Of a DNA stretch of 64,000 bases, positions 37,316-49,669 are shown piece by piece. Origin of the DNA: Gonatopus flavifemur (Eukaryota > Arthropoda > Insecta > Hymenoptera > Dryinidae); NCBI GenBank assembly GCA_018340375.1, contig JAFFJZ010000129.1, forward strand, positions 1-64,000, written 5' to 3'. A model generated the notes under the pieces. It saw only the letters and a list, made by a program, of their open reading frames with translations. It was not told the DNA's origin and ran no database searches. The position numbers and the translations under genes were made by a program. Each line of letters opens with the position of its first letter. The first letter of the stretch is position 1.

Positions 37316-38200
37316 CTTCGATGCTACATATTTTCGATGCTACATAGCGGCGATCCTACATATTATGTCCAGGTGCCTCGATGCTACATAAGTGCGTTGC
37401 TACATAGCTGCGATCCTACATAAGGAGTTTTTTACAAAATGTCGATCGGCTCGATGCTACATATGGTGTTCCTTTGTACAGGTGCTTCGATGCTACATAT
37501 GCTCGATTCTACATATGGTATTTCTTTGTACTGATGACTCGATGCTACATATGCTCGATCCTACATAAGATATTCTTTCGTGCGAATGCCTCGATGCTAC
37601 ATAAGTGCGTTGCTACATAGCTGCGATCCTGCATAGCGATTTTTTTGACGTAATGTCGAACGGCCCGATGCTACATAAGCTCGATCCTACATATGATATT
37701 CTTTTGTACAAATGCCTCGATGTTACATAAGTGCGTTGCTACATAGCTGCGATCCTACATAGGGATTTTTTTGACGAAATGTCGAACGGCTCGATGCTAC
37801 ATATGCTCGATCCTACATATGATATCCCTTTGTACAAGTGACTCGCTGCTACATAAGCGCGTTGCTACATAGCTGCGATCCTACATAAGGAGTTTTTTAC
37901 AAAATGTCGATCGGCTCGATGCTACATATGCTCGATCCTACATATGGTGTTCCTTTGTACAGGTGCTTCGATGCTACATATGCTCGATTCTACATATGGT
38001 ATTTCATTGGTACAGATGACTCGATGCTACATATGCTCGATCCTACATATGATATTCTTTTGTACAAATGTCTCGATGCTACATATGCTCGATCCTACAT
38101 AAGATATTCTTTCGTGCGAATGCCTCAATGCTACATAAGTGCGTTGCTACATAGCTGCGATCCTACATAAGGAATTTTTTCATAAAATGTTGATGAGCTC
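37316..38200 (+). repeat. CTACATA tandem array, left arm
   Basis: Built of roughly 130-bp units. Each holds several 11-13-mers of three kinds, CGATGCTACATA, CGATCCTACATA and CGTTGCTACATA, spaced about 13-18 bp apart and separated by AT-rich spacers such as ATTCTTTTGTACAAATGCC and ATGTCGAACGGC. Spacer types shuffle between units. ORFs across it repeat the motif LHMLDPTY and are artefacts. Confidence 0.9.
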
Positions 38201-39679
38201 AACCCTATATAAAGCATTCTCTGAAAAATTCTGATCCTCCATGGGAAAAAAATTGAAGAAAATTCAATCAGATCCAATGTGGGAATTTTGGTGTATTTAA
38301 GTTGACAAAAGGTCTTGGTGAATCAATGGATTGCCATTCCTCTGAAAAGAATTGTTTTTCTCTGTGACACGTTACGGAATACATTTCTTTATGTGATAAT
38401 ATTAAACTTGTGATATAAAAGGAGGAAAATACTGTGAAGACTTCATTGAAATTTCATAACTCATCCGAAGATCAGGGATTTTCATGCATGGAAAATATTT
38501 TTTTGGAATCTGGATGAAATGAATACGTTTGCATAAAAAACCGATCACTCATAATACAAAAGTGCAATTGCTTGTTTTGATTGTTGTTGAATATGTTCGC
38601 AACAACTTTCCCACTGAGAGTTTCTTTAGTATCGCGAATTCTTTACTTTTTTTCATCATGAAAGTCCCCAAACGCGAACCACATAAACATGCATATATCT
38701 CAAATTACTCTCGGAAACTTTTCTGAAAAAATTGGTAATGAATTCTGGTGAGCATTTTATCAAACGCGTATAGAATTCTAAAAGCGTTCTTGAGGATTCC
38801 CTAAAGATATCTTGAACAGTTCTCAAAGATATCTTTAATGATTCTTCGAGAACTCTTGAAGAAAAGTTTGAGAAGTTTTCAATAAGGAATCTTTGAGAAA
38901 TTTTTGAGATTTCTTGAAGAACTCTTCAAGATATTTTCAAGAAATCTAAAATATTCGTTAAATATATCTTAAAAAATTCTTGAAAGTTTTAAATATTGGT
39001 GAACACCCACAGATACCTTGCTCTGTCATCGACCAAGAATTTCTGCCGCAACTGGAATCGATCTGGGGTTTTCTCAATCACCAGTCACGTGAGTTGCCAT
39101 GAAGTCATGCATATGTGGTCATATATGGATGATTTTCACTAGGAATTTAGGTAATATTATGCTTTACAAAGTTAATCAAAAAATCAATATTAAAAGCTTT
39201 CAATTCTTATCTGTAATAACTCTTGCGTAGAATATTTCTTGCTTACATTCAATTGAAGAAATTGTTCTCCAATTTTTACACAGCACAAACATGTTGCAAA
39301 TGATTTTCTGTTATGACAATTCTGACAGATATCCATCATGAAAGAATGGAAGAATGAACATATTTTTCATATGATGAATATTTGCTTGTGAGATTTATTA
39401 CTACTCCCTCGAAATATCTCATAAACAAAAATTCTAGTGAAACTCATCGGTCTTGAATGAATTCTTGGGAAATATTTGAGGTGGTACATCAATTCTCTTC
39501 ACCAGAGGATAATTCTCAAGACCCAGATAGCGTAACAGGACAGGGTTTGTTTATAATGAATGGTCTTTGGGACCATAAGAGTTCACAAAGAGTGCTTCAT
39601 GAACATATCGAGGGCTAATGTGCTGTGTAGGGATTGACGGGGTTGAAAAGAAACTAATTAAAATCCCGTGTAACAAAAA

Positions 39680-40310
39680 GTGAGTGAATACAATCTTTCC
39701 TACGGACCCTGATAGTGACCCGGTAAAAGACGCATAATCGTGATAGATTTCCGTTGCGCGCTAATAAATAAATCCCTGTATTTTGCGAACTAATGATCCA
39801 ATCGACCTGGAACTTTCCAAAAAGTTTGTCCATACCTTAGCGAACAACTTTGTCGCTGGAAGTTTTTTGTAGCTCATACTTCCCCCGACACTTTTTCAAT
39901 GCGAAGCATAAAACACGTGATTTTTACTTCGAATGGAAAATTAATTAATTTATTATTAATTTTTACAAATTTTTTCGACATTGTCGTCTTCGGTGAAGTC
40001 TCACAAATCAGAATCTGTAAGTTTTATTCCGATTCGCCGAAAAATGAATGAGATCCAACGAGTTTAATGTTGGAAAACATTGATTTTTGATATGAAAAAA
40101 TGTGTAGTTTTTATTTTTTCCCTCGAAAACTATTCATCCTAGAAAAAAATTGTGAAGTGACACTGACCTTGTTTTTCCAAGCTCTATGACCAAGTATTTT
40201 TTAATTTTCAAAATTCCGATTTTTTTTCGACCTCCGACGGGACCGTTTGGATCAAATTTGTGATGCGTTCCGAGCGCTAAGCGAGTTATTCTTCCCGACA
40301 CCTCAATTAA
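39680..40310 (+). repeat. RepA dispersed repeat, copy 2
   Basis: Begins near GTGAATACAATCTTTCCTACGG and ends near TCCGAGCGCTAAGCGAG. Truncated at its left side relative to the copies at 3.1 and 52.4 kb. It lies in the extra segment of the left Foldback arm and is absent from the right arm, so it is a later insertion or was lost from the right arm. Confidence 0.75.
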
Positions 40311-40545
40311 TTCCAGTAAGTGATCTCGCAAGGAAATCAAGAGAAGGCAAGAGCAGAGTGGACGTACCACAAATCTTCGCATTAGGTATTCTGATATCGG
40401 ATTATTATAGTAGAATTATAGATGGATGAACAACAGACAGGAATGAAGCAGATAAGACATAGATCTATATGTTATGTACCACCACTATCAATTTCATTGA
40501 GTGGTGTCGCAAGCAAATGGAGGAAAGACAGAAGCGCAGCACATA

Positions 40546-40777
40546 CATGGAGAAAAGAAAACAGTTAAGGTGAATTGTTGTCGCATTAACCACGAATGTG
40601 ACAGAATTGAGTAAATTTTGGACATTCACTCTGAATGTGTTCACATCCACCATGAATATAAATACATCAGCTGCCAATGTGAACACATTCAGAGTAAATA
40701 TCCAAAATTTACTAAATTCTGTCACATTCATGGTGAATGTGACAACAATTCACCGTAACTGTTTTCTTTTCTCCGTG
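40546..40777. mobile_element. CACGG-type palindromic MITE, 232 bp
   Basis: CATGGAGAAAAGAAAACAGT and its inverse CTTTTCTCCGTG are flanked by TA. The arms contain TGTGACAGAAT and TGAATGTGTTCACA. The mirrored position in the right arm (about 41560) lacks it, giving a paralogous empty site. Confidence 0.8.
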
Positions 40778-42559
40778 TATACTCCAGATCCTTGCATCAC
40801 GTGGACTTCAAAGACCGACTGACAGATAATTAAGTAGACTGTTCATGGTCAATTTGATGAAAATTAGACACATACAACAATTTTGTGATAATTGTTGTAG
40901 ATTAACTATAGTTCATGCTAACTCATGTGACTGGAGATACAATTCATGCTACCATTTTCTCTCCAAAAGTTTTATTTCTCCAGTTGTTCCATTCAATCTG
41001 GATTATATTTCTATTTCTATAAATCTGTATTCTCATTTCAAATTATCTTTATTTTCAAAGAATTCAATTCTTGATTATCATGAACATTAAATATCTTTCT
41101 TTTCACATATTTTCACACTCACATATCATTATGCCTAAATATGTGTCCAGAATGGAAACAATCTTATTCACCAACAAATTTCTCCTCTCATTTCAACATA
41201 TAAATTCAACGATAAGGATCAGTGGAAGTGGAAATATGTGAGAAGAAAGATATTTAATATTCATGATATTGAAGAATTCAATTCTTTGAAAACAAAGATA
41301 ATTTGAAAGAGGATAAAGGTTTACAGGAATAGAAATATAATCGAAGTTGAATGGAACAAGTGAAAAGATAAAACTTTTGGAGAGAACATGTTATGATGAA
41401 CTATAGTCATTCTACAACAATAAAATTTCTATAATCACATTATTGTTGCATGTGTTCAATTTTCATCGAATTAATCCTGAATGGGCTGCATAATTATTTG
41501 TCAGTGGGTCTGTGAAGTGCGCCAGATGGAAGGATCTGGGGGATTTTTGCTGCGCTTCTGTCTCTTCTTCATTTCCTTGTGACACGTTCTAATGGATTTG
41601 ATAGTCGTGGTAGCTAATTTACTGACCTATAGCATATGTGCTTCTTTTCTGCTTGTTGTTCGTCTATCTGTGATTGAGAAAACCCCAGATCGATTCCAGT
41701 TGCGGCAAAAATTCTGGGTCAATGACAGAGCAAGGTATCTCTGGGTGTTCACCAATATTTAAAACTTTCAAGAATTCTTTAAGATATATTTAACGAATAT
41801 TTGAGATTTCTTGAAAATATCTTGAAGAGTTCTTCAAGAAATCTCAAAAATTGCTCAAAGATTCCTTATTGAAAACTTCTCAAACTTCTCTTCAAGAGTT
41901 CTCGAAGAATTATTGAAGATATCTTTGAGAACTGTTCAAGATATCTTTAGGGAATCCTCAAGAACGCTTTTAGAATTCTATACGCGTTTGATAAGATGTT
42001 CACCAGAATTCATTATCAATTTATTCAGAAAAGTTTCCAAGAGTAATCTGAGATATATGCATGTTTATGTGGATCGCGTTTGGGGACTTTCATGATGAAA
42101 AAAAGTAAAGAAACTCTCAGTGGGAAAGTTGTTGCAAACATATCCAACAACAATCAAAACAAGCAATTGCACTTTTATATTATGAGTGATCGGTTTTTCA
42201 TGCAAACGTATTCATTTCATCCAGGTTCCAAAAAAATATTTTCCATGCATGAAAATCCCTGATCTTCGGATGAGTTATGAAATTTCAATGAAGTCTTCAC
42301 AGTATTTTCCTCCTTTTATATCACAAGTTTAATATTATCACATAAAGAAATGTATTCCGTAACGTGTCACAGAGAAAAACAATTCTTTTCAGAGGAATGG
42401 CAATCCATTGATTCACCAAGACCTTTTGTCAACTTAAATACACCAAAATTCCCACATTGGATCTGATTGAATTTTCTTCAATTTTTTTCCCATGGAGGAT
42501 CAGAATTTTTCAGAGAATGCTTTATACAGGGTTGAGCTCATCAACATTTTATGAAAAAA

Positions 42560-43245
42560 TTCCTTATGTAGGATCGCAGCTATGTAGCAGCGCACTTATG
42601 TAGCATCGAGGCATTTGTGCAAAAGAATATCATCTGTAGGATCGAGCATATGTAGCATCGAGCCGATCGACATTTTGTAAAAAACTCCTTATGTAGGATC
42701 GCAGCTATGTAGCAACGCGCTTATGTAGCAGCGAGTCACTTGTACAAAGGGATATCATATGTAGGATCGAGCCGTTCGACATTTCGTCAAAAAAATCCTT
42801 ATGTAGGATCGCAGCTATGTAGCAACGCACTTATGTAGCATCGAGGCATTTGTACAAAAGAATATCATATGTAGGATCGAGCTTATGTAGCATCGGGCCG
42901 TTCGACATTACGTCAAAAAAATCCCTATGCAGGATCGCAGCTATGTAGCAACGCACTTATGTAGCATCGAGGCATTCGCACGAAAGAATATCTTATGTAG
43001 GATCGAGCATATGTAGCATCGAGTCATCAGTACAAAGAAATACCATATGTAGCATCGAGCATATGTAGCATCGAAGCACCTGTACAAAGGAACACCATAT
43101 GTAGGATCGAGCATATGTAGCATCGAGCCGATCGACATTTTGTAAAAAACTCCTTATGTAGGATCGCAGCTATGTAGCAACGCACTTATGTAGCATCGAG
43201 GCACCTGGACATAATATGTAGGATCGCCGCTATGTAGCATCGAAG
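42560..43245 (-). repeat. CTACATA tandem array, right arm
   Basis: Inverted counterpart of 37316-38200 (TATGTAGCATCG, TATGTAGGATCG, TATGTAGCAACG). Shorter than the left array, so the arms differ in unit number. Confidence 0.9.
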
Positions 43246-43252
43246 CTCCCCC

Positions 43253-44030
43253 AATAGCCATTGACGATCCCGCACCACACATTTACGCTCCAACGCTGTT
43301 GGTTGTCGATTGCTCGATACCAACGTGGATTAACATCCGACCAGTAATGAGAGTTGTGTCTATTCAAATGCCCAGTGCTCTGAAAAGATGCTTCGTCGGA
43401 GAACATTACATAGTCGAAGAATTGAGGATCGTCAAGCAGCCTTGCTCGTGCCCAGTTGCAGAATCTATTTCGAAGCCTCATGTCGTTTGGAGTGAGAGCT
43501 TGAGTTAACGTAATGTGGTATGGTCGATATCTGACATGCTTCAAGATTCTCAAAACAGTAGTCCGGGGTATACCAGTTATTCGTGCCAACGATCTGCTAC
43601 TAACATGAGGGTCCAAGTGGATAAGTCCCAATATGGTGAGTGCACGGATATCATTCTCATCGTACCGGTGATGTCGTAGATCTCGCTGCAATACTCCTCA
43701 TCGAGCCCTCAATTCGAGTGGACGGATGGTCGTGGGGCGTGCGATGCGGCGATCGGGATACCGATCCCGGTAAACTCTTGCGGCTTCATTGTAATTATTG
43801 TGACATGAGCCAAGCACAAGTATCATATCAATAATTTCAGAGGGTGGATAGTGATTCATTTCTTCGATTGAATCGAATGGAATAAATTGATAAATGTAGA
43901 TGATTGAATATGCAAAGGAGAAACACGATTGTGATGGTCTCAGTTTAGAACCAGTGTTTAAATGATCACGTATTTCCGTAATCATCCACATAACCAACCA
44001 TAATAAACAGAAATTCGATGTTTCTGTTTG
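43253..44030 (-). pseudogene. N-terminal part of split DD41D mariner-type transposase
   Basis: Minus-strand coding begins near EEMNHYPPSEIIDMILVLG, a helix-turn-helix of the type annotated as DUF4817 in insect mariner-like genes, followed by YRDRYPDRRIARPTTIRPLE. An in-frame TGA at about 43695-43697 (after LELRAR) interrupts it. The frame then reads QRDLRHHRYDENDIR, SRSLARITGIPRTTV, VMFSDEASFQSTGH (first catalytic D) and VWCGIVNGY, where the Foldback-like element cuts in. Together with 36590-37308 it forms one transposase reading frame with one stop. Confidence 0.85.
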
Positions 44031-44439
44031 TTTATGTATTCTTGTCCATCGCTTTTCTCCGAAGATCGTAACTGATTTCAATGCAGATTAGAGTTAATTT
44101 CATTGGAAAAAAAACGTAAACATAAACAAACGGGAAAACTGAGTCTCTGCTTATTATAATTGACAGTAATGTATACGATTTATTACGCTTATTGCGTTTC
44201 AAATCAAATAAATTATTCCATTTGATTGAATGAGGATTATAAATGAGTATCGACTCCCAAAAATTGTTGAAAGGTTGCTGGAAACATTGGAAGTATTGAC
44301 CATACCACATAACGTCGATTAGGATGCGCATTCGAACGGATACAAAAATCCTTCGAGCCTCCAGAGAATTCACCAAAGAGTGTTACACTGTAAAAAATTT
44401 CTTCGTAGATTTACCAAAAAAATTTGGAAGTTTTTTTGT

Positions 44440-44957
44440 AAATGAGGGAGGACATGATCGGTCGCATCCGCACTGTTTGTGCTAACATACCAGGATTGTG
44501 TATTCAGGCAGAGGGGGGTAACTTCGAGCAATTATTGTAACAGCATCAAGCACCTCTCATGTGAGAGGCAAGGGGACTCACGGTAATCAAGCACTCCGGA
44601 GGGAATAGAGAACTACCACGTCCACGTCGTTGTTCCTGGCTAGCGCTAAGAGTAGTTCATCAATAACTTCGACGGTCCATATTTTGCACCCCAATGCAAG
44701 GGCGGAAAGGGGTCCATGACCAGTGTTTCGTAAAGGGTTTGAAACCAGCTTTCCCATGCCATGATGAAAAAATGGGGGTCCCGTCTAAAAAAACCATCTT
44801 GACCCCTAAATGACCTTTAAAATGACCTCTGGGGGATTTTTCAAGGTCAGCATCATACTTCCCCCTTGGAACCCTAAACTTTTTATCTGGAACATTTTTT
44901 TCTATCTCCACTAGTTTCCGAGATATTTTACTACATCACTTCAAATGGACCACCCTG
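44440..44957 (+). pseudogene. Inverted 3' fragment of the same DD41D mariner-type element
   Basis: The plus strand repeats the C-terminal coding end (GRIRTVCANIP, internal deletion, then IQAEGGNFEQLL) and the 3' non-coding part. It reaches a real terminus, AAATGGACCACCCTG followed by TA, a typical Tc1/mariner end. It is in opposite orientation to the copy at 36590-37308. Confidence 0.8.
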
Positions 44958-45439
44958 TATATTATCCATATGAAAGAATGAAACCAGCACTCCATGGATG
45001 GTTGCATGATCTAGAACAAGAATTGGAATAATTTTAGAAATCACAACGATTCTAATGATTTTCACACCTTTGTAGAGCGTGTTAGAACTTATATAACAAT
45101 TAATAAGAACAAAAAAATGCACATTTTCTTTGATTTTATAATCATCAGGGAAATCAGGGAAAAATCAGGGAATTTTGAAAAGGCATCCCAGCGGGAACCC
45201 TGTTCATATAATTGTTTGTTTTGAATAATTCATGTGTGTGAATAAAAAGTTGATTCGATTTTATCCATATTAGGGTACACCGAGGCGAATAAGAATGATC
45301 AGAAGGAGAGTATTTTCAGTGGGTCTGTTGACAAACTCTGATTGCATACATCTTTGGCTTGAGATCAATGAAAAAAAAAACGAATATTCGGATACACAGT
45401 TCTTTGTTTTACAACAATCCATGTGGAAATGTACACACG
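44958..45439. other. Flank containing right border of the 11.6-kb bracket
   Basis: No gene. Contains ATCAGGGAAATCAGGG and GGGAACCCTG at 45146-45202. Confidence 0.4.
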
Positions 45440-47306
45440 GGCCGCTACTGGCGCGGTACTGTTGCCAGAGTTGCCAGTACTGGCAAATCCACCCTTGCCT
45501 TTATGGGGCCAGTGGTTTGAACGGTACTGGCAAGGAGTCGGAATGATAACATCATTTTACATAAGGGCCAGTAAAACATTTACCACCACGTCGGTAGCGA
45601 TATTTGGTGTGTGCCTAATATGGTTGAACTCTGGCATTGCAACAGAATCAGTTGTTCGGCCAGTACTGGATGAGAAGTGGTAGAGGGTCAAAATAATACA
45701 TCCTACGTAGGAATTCAGACCCGACCCAGTACTGACACAGATGCTGGTCATTAGAGATCCCCGGAGTTATATTTCAAGTAAAAAAAAAAAAATACATTGA
45801 ATTTGAACTTTCAAAACTTTGTGAATCTATTTTTCTCATCGCCGTTATCTGAGAAAGACGTTTCGGAAGTGGTTTCATGAAAGTTCACTGGGCAAGGATT
45901 GAACCCGGGACCTGCGAGTGAGAAACAGAGTCTCTATCACATCAGCTAATCTCCGAGTTGAAAACGGACCACTTAAATTCCCATTTATTGCACCAATTCC
46001 CTTGAAGTCACGCAATTTACCATAGACTCCGTGGTGAAACAAGATTCTACCAATACTGGTTCATTGTTCTCTATCGAACGTATTGAATGATCATACCAAC
46101 TCTGTCTTGATACTGGCGCGACTCCGGCTCACTACAAAAATCAAGTTGCCGAGATCGTGATTTTAATGTCAATCGACTACCGATTCCGTAGTCAACCAGA
46201 GTCCCACCAATATTGGTACCATGTCGTCTATCGAACATATTGAATCATAATACCAACTCTGGCTCAATACTGGCGTGACTCCGGCTGACCACAACAGCCG
46301 AGTTGCCAAGATCATAATTGCAACATCAATCGACTATCGATTTTGTAGTCAGCCAGAGACACATCATTACTGGCATATTGGCGTCTGTTGTACATATGGA
46401 ATGATAATACCGACTCTGGCTGAATACTGGCGCGGTACCGTTTCTCGAAATCCTGGGTATTGTCCAGACAGTAAGCATTCAATACTGACCCTATACCGTC
46501 TGTCCACGCGAGCCAATACCGGCTGAAATTTTGCGAATGTTTGGCGACAGTTGAAAAACGGTAATGATTCTGAACAGGCACAGTTGTTTTTGCCGAACTT
46601 TGGCAAATACAACCTCGCCAGTACCACGCCATTTGTCATAATGAATTGATTTTAACGACAATACAACATCGATTTCGTAGTCAGCCAGTGCCATATTGAT
46701 ACTGGCATATAGTCGGCTATCAAATCTATGAAGTAGTAATCCGCACTCTGGCTCAGTACTGGCGCCGCTTTGGTTTACCATAACAGCTGGATTTCCATGG
46801 ACATAATTTTAACGTAGTTCGACTACCGATTTTGTAGTTAGCCATTGCCCTACCGATCCTGGCACTCGATCGCCTGTTGGATATATTGAATGGTTATCCC
46901 AACTCTGGCTCAGTATTGGTGAAGCTTCGGCTCACCCTAGTAGCCTGATCCCCATCGCTACGATTTCAACGACAATACATCATCGATTTCGTAGTCAGCC
47001 AGTGCCATATTGATACTGGCATATAGTCGGCTATCGAATATATGAAATGGTAATCCCAACTCTGGCTCAGTACTGGCGCCGCTTTGGTTTACCATAACAG
47101 CTGGATTTCCATGGACATAATTTTAACGTAGTTCGACTACCGATTTTGTAGTTAGCCATTGCCCTACCGATCCTGGCACTCGATCGCCTGTTGGATATAT
47201 TGAATGGTTATCCCAATTCTGGCACAGTACTGGCGCGGCCCCGTTACACTACGATCCGTGTATTTTCCGGCCAGTATTGATTCATTACTGGCCCAACATT
47301 GGGCCG
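45440..47306. repeat. Complex tandem array with ACTCTGGCTCAGTACTGGC motif
   Basis: Degenerate units of about 150-170 bp contain a CCAACTCTGGCTCA-type landmark (46095, 46262, 46412, 46745, 46895, 47060, 47210), TACTGGC, and a CGACTACCGATTTTGTAGT core. The right part shows a higher-order duplication: GATTTCGTAGTCAGCCAGTG recurs at 46671 and 46985, a 314-bp period. The array ends exactly where the partial Foldback-like copy begins. No coding. Confidence 0.8.
45893..45966 (-). ncRNA. tRNA-like segment inside the tandem array
   Basis: The minus strand reads GATTAGCTGATGTG (A-box-like), then CCCGGGTTCAATCC (B box). No T run was seen just downstream, so it is weaker than the other tRNA-like units. 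Possibly a captured tRNA relic. Confidence 0.3.
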
Positions 47307-49669
47307 AGTCGCCTTCGATGCTACATAGCGGCGATCCTACATATTATGTCCAGGTGCCTCGATGCTACATAAGTGCGTTGCTACATAGCTGCGATCCTAC
47401 ATAGGGATTTTTTTGACGTAATGTCGAACGGCCCGATGCTACATAAGCTCGATCCTACATAAAATATTCTTTCGTGCGAATGCCTCGATGCTACATAAGT
47501 GCGTTGCTACATAGCTGCGATCCTGCATAGGATTTTTTGACGTAATGTCGAACGGCCCGATGCTACATAAGCTCGATCCTACATATGATATTCCTTTGTA
47601 CAAATGCCCTTGTACAGGTGCTTCGATGCTACATATGCTCGATCCTACATAAAATATTCTTTTGTGCGAATGCCCCGATGCTACATAAGTGCGTTGCTAC
47701 ATAGCTGCGATCCTGCATAGGGATTTTTTTGACGTAATGTCGAACGGCCCGATGCTACATAAGCTCGATCCTACATATGATATTCCTTTGTACAAATGCC
47801 TCGATGCTACATAAGTGCGTTGCTACATAGCTGCGATCCTACATAAGGAGTCTTTCACAAAATGTCGATCGGCTCGATGCTACATATGCTCGATCCTACA
47901 TATAATATTCTTTTGCACAAATGCCTCGATGCTACATAAGTGCGTTGCTACATAGCTGCGATCCTGCATAAGGATTTTTTTGACGTAATGTCGAACGGCT
48001 CGATCCTACATATGGTATTTCTTCGTACAGATGACTCGATGCTACATATGCTCGATCCTACATATTATATTCTCTTGTACAAATGCCTCGATGCTACAGA
48101 AGTGCGTTGCTACATAGCTGCGATCCTGCATAAGGATTTTTTTGACGTAATGTCGAACGGCTCGATCCTACATATGATATTCTTTTGTACAAATGCCTCG
48201 ATGAAAAATTCTGATCCTCCATGGGAAAAAATTGAAGAAAATTCAATCAGATCCAATGTGGGAGTTTTGGTGTATTTAAGTTGACAAAAGGTCTTGGTGA
48301 ATCGATGGCTTGCTATTCCTCTGGGAAGAATTGTTTTTCTCTGTGACACGTTACGGAATACATTTCTTTATATGATAATATTAAACTTGTGATATAAAAG
48401 GAGGAAAATACTGTGAAGACTTCATTAAAATTTCATAACCCATCCGAAGATCAGGGATTTTCATGCATAGAAAATATTTTTTTGGAACCTGGATGAAATG
48501 AATACGTTTGCATAAAAAACCGATCACTCATAATCCAAATGTGCAATTGCTTGTTTTGATTGTTGCTGAATATGTTCGCAACAACTCTCCCACTGAGAGT
48601 TTCTTTAGTATCGCGAATTCTTTACTTTTTTTCATCATGAAAGTCCCCAAACGCGATCCACATAAACATGCATATATCTCAGATTACTCTTGGAAACTTT
48701 TCTGAATAAATTGGTAATGAATTCTGGTGAACATCTTATCAAACGCGTATAGAATTCTAAAAGCGTTCTTGAGGATTCCCTAAAGATATCTTGAACAGTT
48801 CTCAAAGATATCTTTAATGATTCTTCGAAAACTCTTGAAGAAAAGTTTGAGAAGTTTTCAATAAGGAATCTTTGGGAAATTTTCGAGATTTCTTGAAGAA
48901 CTCTTTATAGATATTTTCAAGGAATCTCGAATATTTGTTAAATATATCTTAAAGAATTCTTGGAAGTTTCAAATATTGGTGAACACCCACAGATACACGG
49001 AGAAAATATATTGACGAAAAATCATTCAAAGTTGAGTAAAACGAGGACATAGTGGCATTCCCGCGAAGTTGAAAATCCAGTTGACTCAATTTTACTCGAC
49101 TACAGATGAAAATCAATTCAGATGTTTTTCAACAGTATTCAACTTGTTGAAATAATGAAAAGATTTGAATTTATTTTCATCTGTAGTCGAGTAAAATGAA
49201 CTCGACCGGATTTTAAACTTCGCGGGAATGCCAATATGTCCTCGCTTTACTCAACTTTGGGTAATTTTTCGCCAATACATTTTCTCCGTGTACCTTGCTC
49301 TGTCATTGACCAAGAATTTCCGCCGCAAGTGGAACCGATCTGGAGTTTTCTCAATTACCAGTCACGTGAGTTGCCATGAAGTGATGCATATGTGGTCATA
49401 TATGGATGATTTTCACTAGGGATTTAGGTAATATTATGTTTTACAAAGTGCATCGGTCTTGAATGAATTCTTGGGAAACATTTGAGGTGGTACATCAATT
49501 CTCTTCACCAGAGGATAATTCTCAAGACCCAGATAGCGTAACAGGACAGGGTTTGTTTATAATGAATGGTCTTTGGGACCATAAGAATTCATAAAGAGTT
49601 CGAAGGCTAATGTGCTGTGTAGGGATTGACGGGGTTGGAAAGAAACTAATTAAAATCCCGTGTAACATC
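47307..49669 (+). mobile_element. Partial second copy of the Foldback-like element
   Basis: It starts GAGTCGCCTTCGATGCTACA, matching the left end at 37309. It carries its own rearranged CTACATA array (47315-48205) and continues collinearly with 38215-39660 of the first copy, with a deletion corresponding to 39180-39440. There is no right arm, so it is a truncated single-arm copy. It contains a MITE at 48996-49290. Confidence 0.85.
48996..49290. mobile_element. CACGG-type palindromic MITE, 295 bp
   Basis: CACGGAGAAAATATATTGAC and its inverse are flanked by TA. The first Foldback copy has the empty site at about 39014 (CACAGATACCTTGCTC), which confirms the boundaries and the TA duplication. 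The arms contain GAGTAAAACGAGGAC and TCGCGGGAATGCC. Confidence 0.92.

Larger units (their letters stand above)
37309..43252. mobile_element. Foldback-like element with tandem-repeat arms (5,944 bp)
   Basis: It is flanked by the 9-bp duplication AATAGCCAT (37300-37308 and 43253-43261). The outer arms (37309-39087 and 41670-43252) are inverted copies. The palindrome then continues inward: 40395-41150 pairs with 41225-41669 around a loop of about 75 bp. The left arm carries an extra segment (39088-40394, including RepA) and a MITE (40546-40777). The outermost 0.7-0.9 kb of each arm is an array of CTACATA-centred units. Long inverted repeats made of short tandem repeats plus a 9-bp duplication are the hallmarks of Drosophila FB elements, which belong to the Mutator-like group. 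It encodes no transposase. The extreme ends (GAGTCG and GGGGGAGC) do not match each other. Confidence 0.85.
33625..45202. mobile_element. Possible 11.6-kb composite bracketed by CAGGGTTCCC / GGGAACCCTG
   Basis: The left border is CAGGGTTCCCACTAATCAGG and the right border ends GCGGGAACCCTG. TTCAT precedes the left border (33620-33624) and follows the right border (45203-45207). Both borders carry the same direct-orientation string ATCAGGGAAATCAGGGAAAA, not an inverted one. This repeats the design of 27604-30581. The contents are a mariner relic and a transposase gene split by a Foldback-like element. It could instead be two unrelated partial copies of a short GGGAAA-rich element. Confidence 0.35.

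Noticed and set aside
37904..38170. ORF with repeated LHMLDPTY-like peptide
   Set aside because: Periodic translation of the CTACATA array. The mirrored array in the other arm gives the same peptide on the opposite strand.
37316..38200. CRISPR-like spaced short repeats
   Set aside because: Repeat units vary, the spacers themselves are repeated, and the context is a eukaryotic transposon arm.
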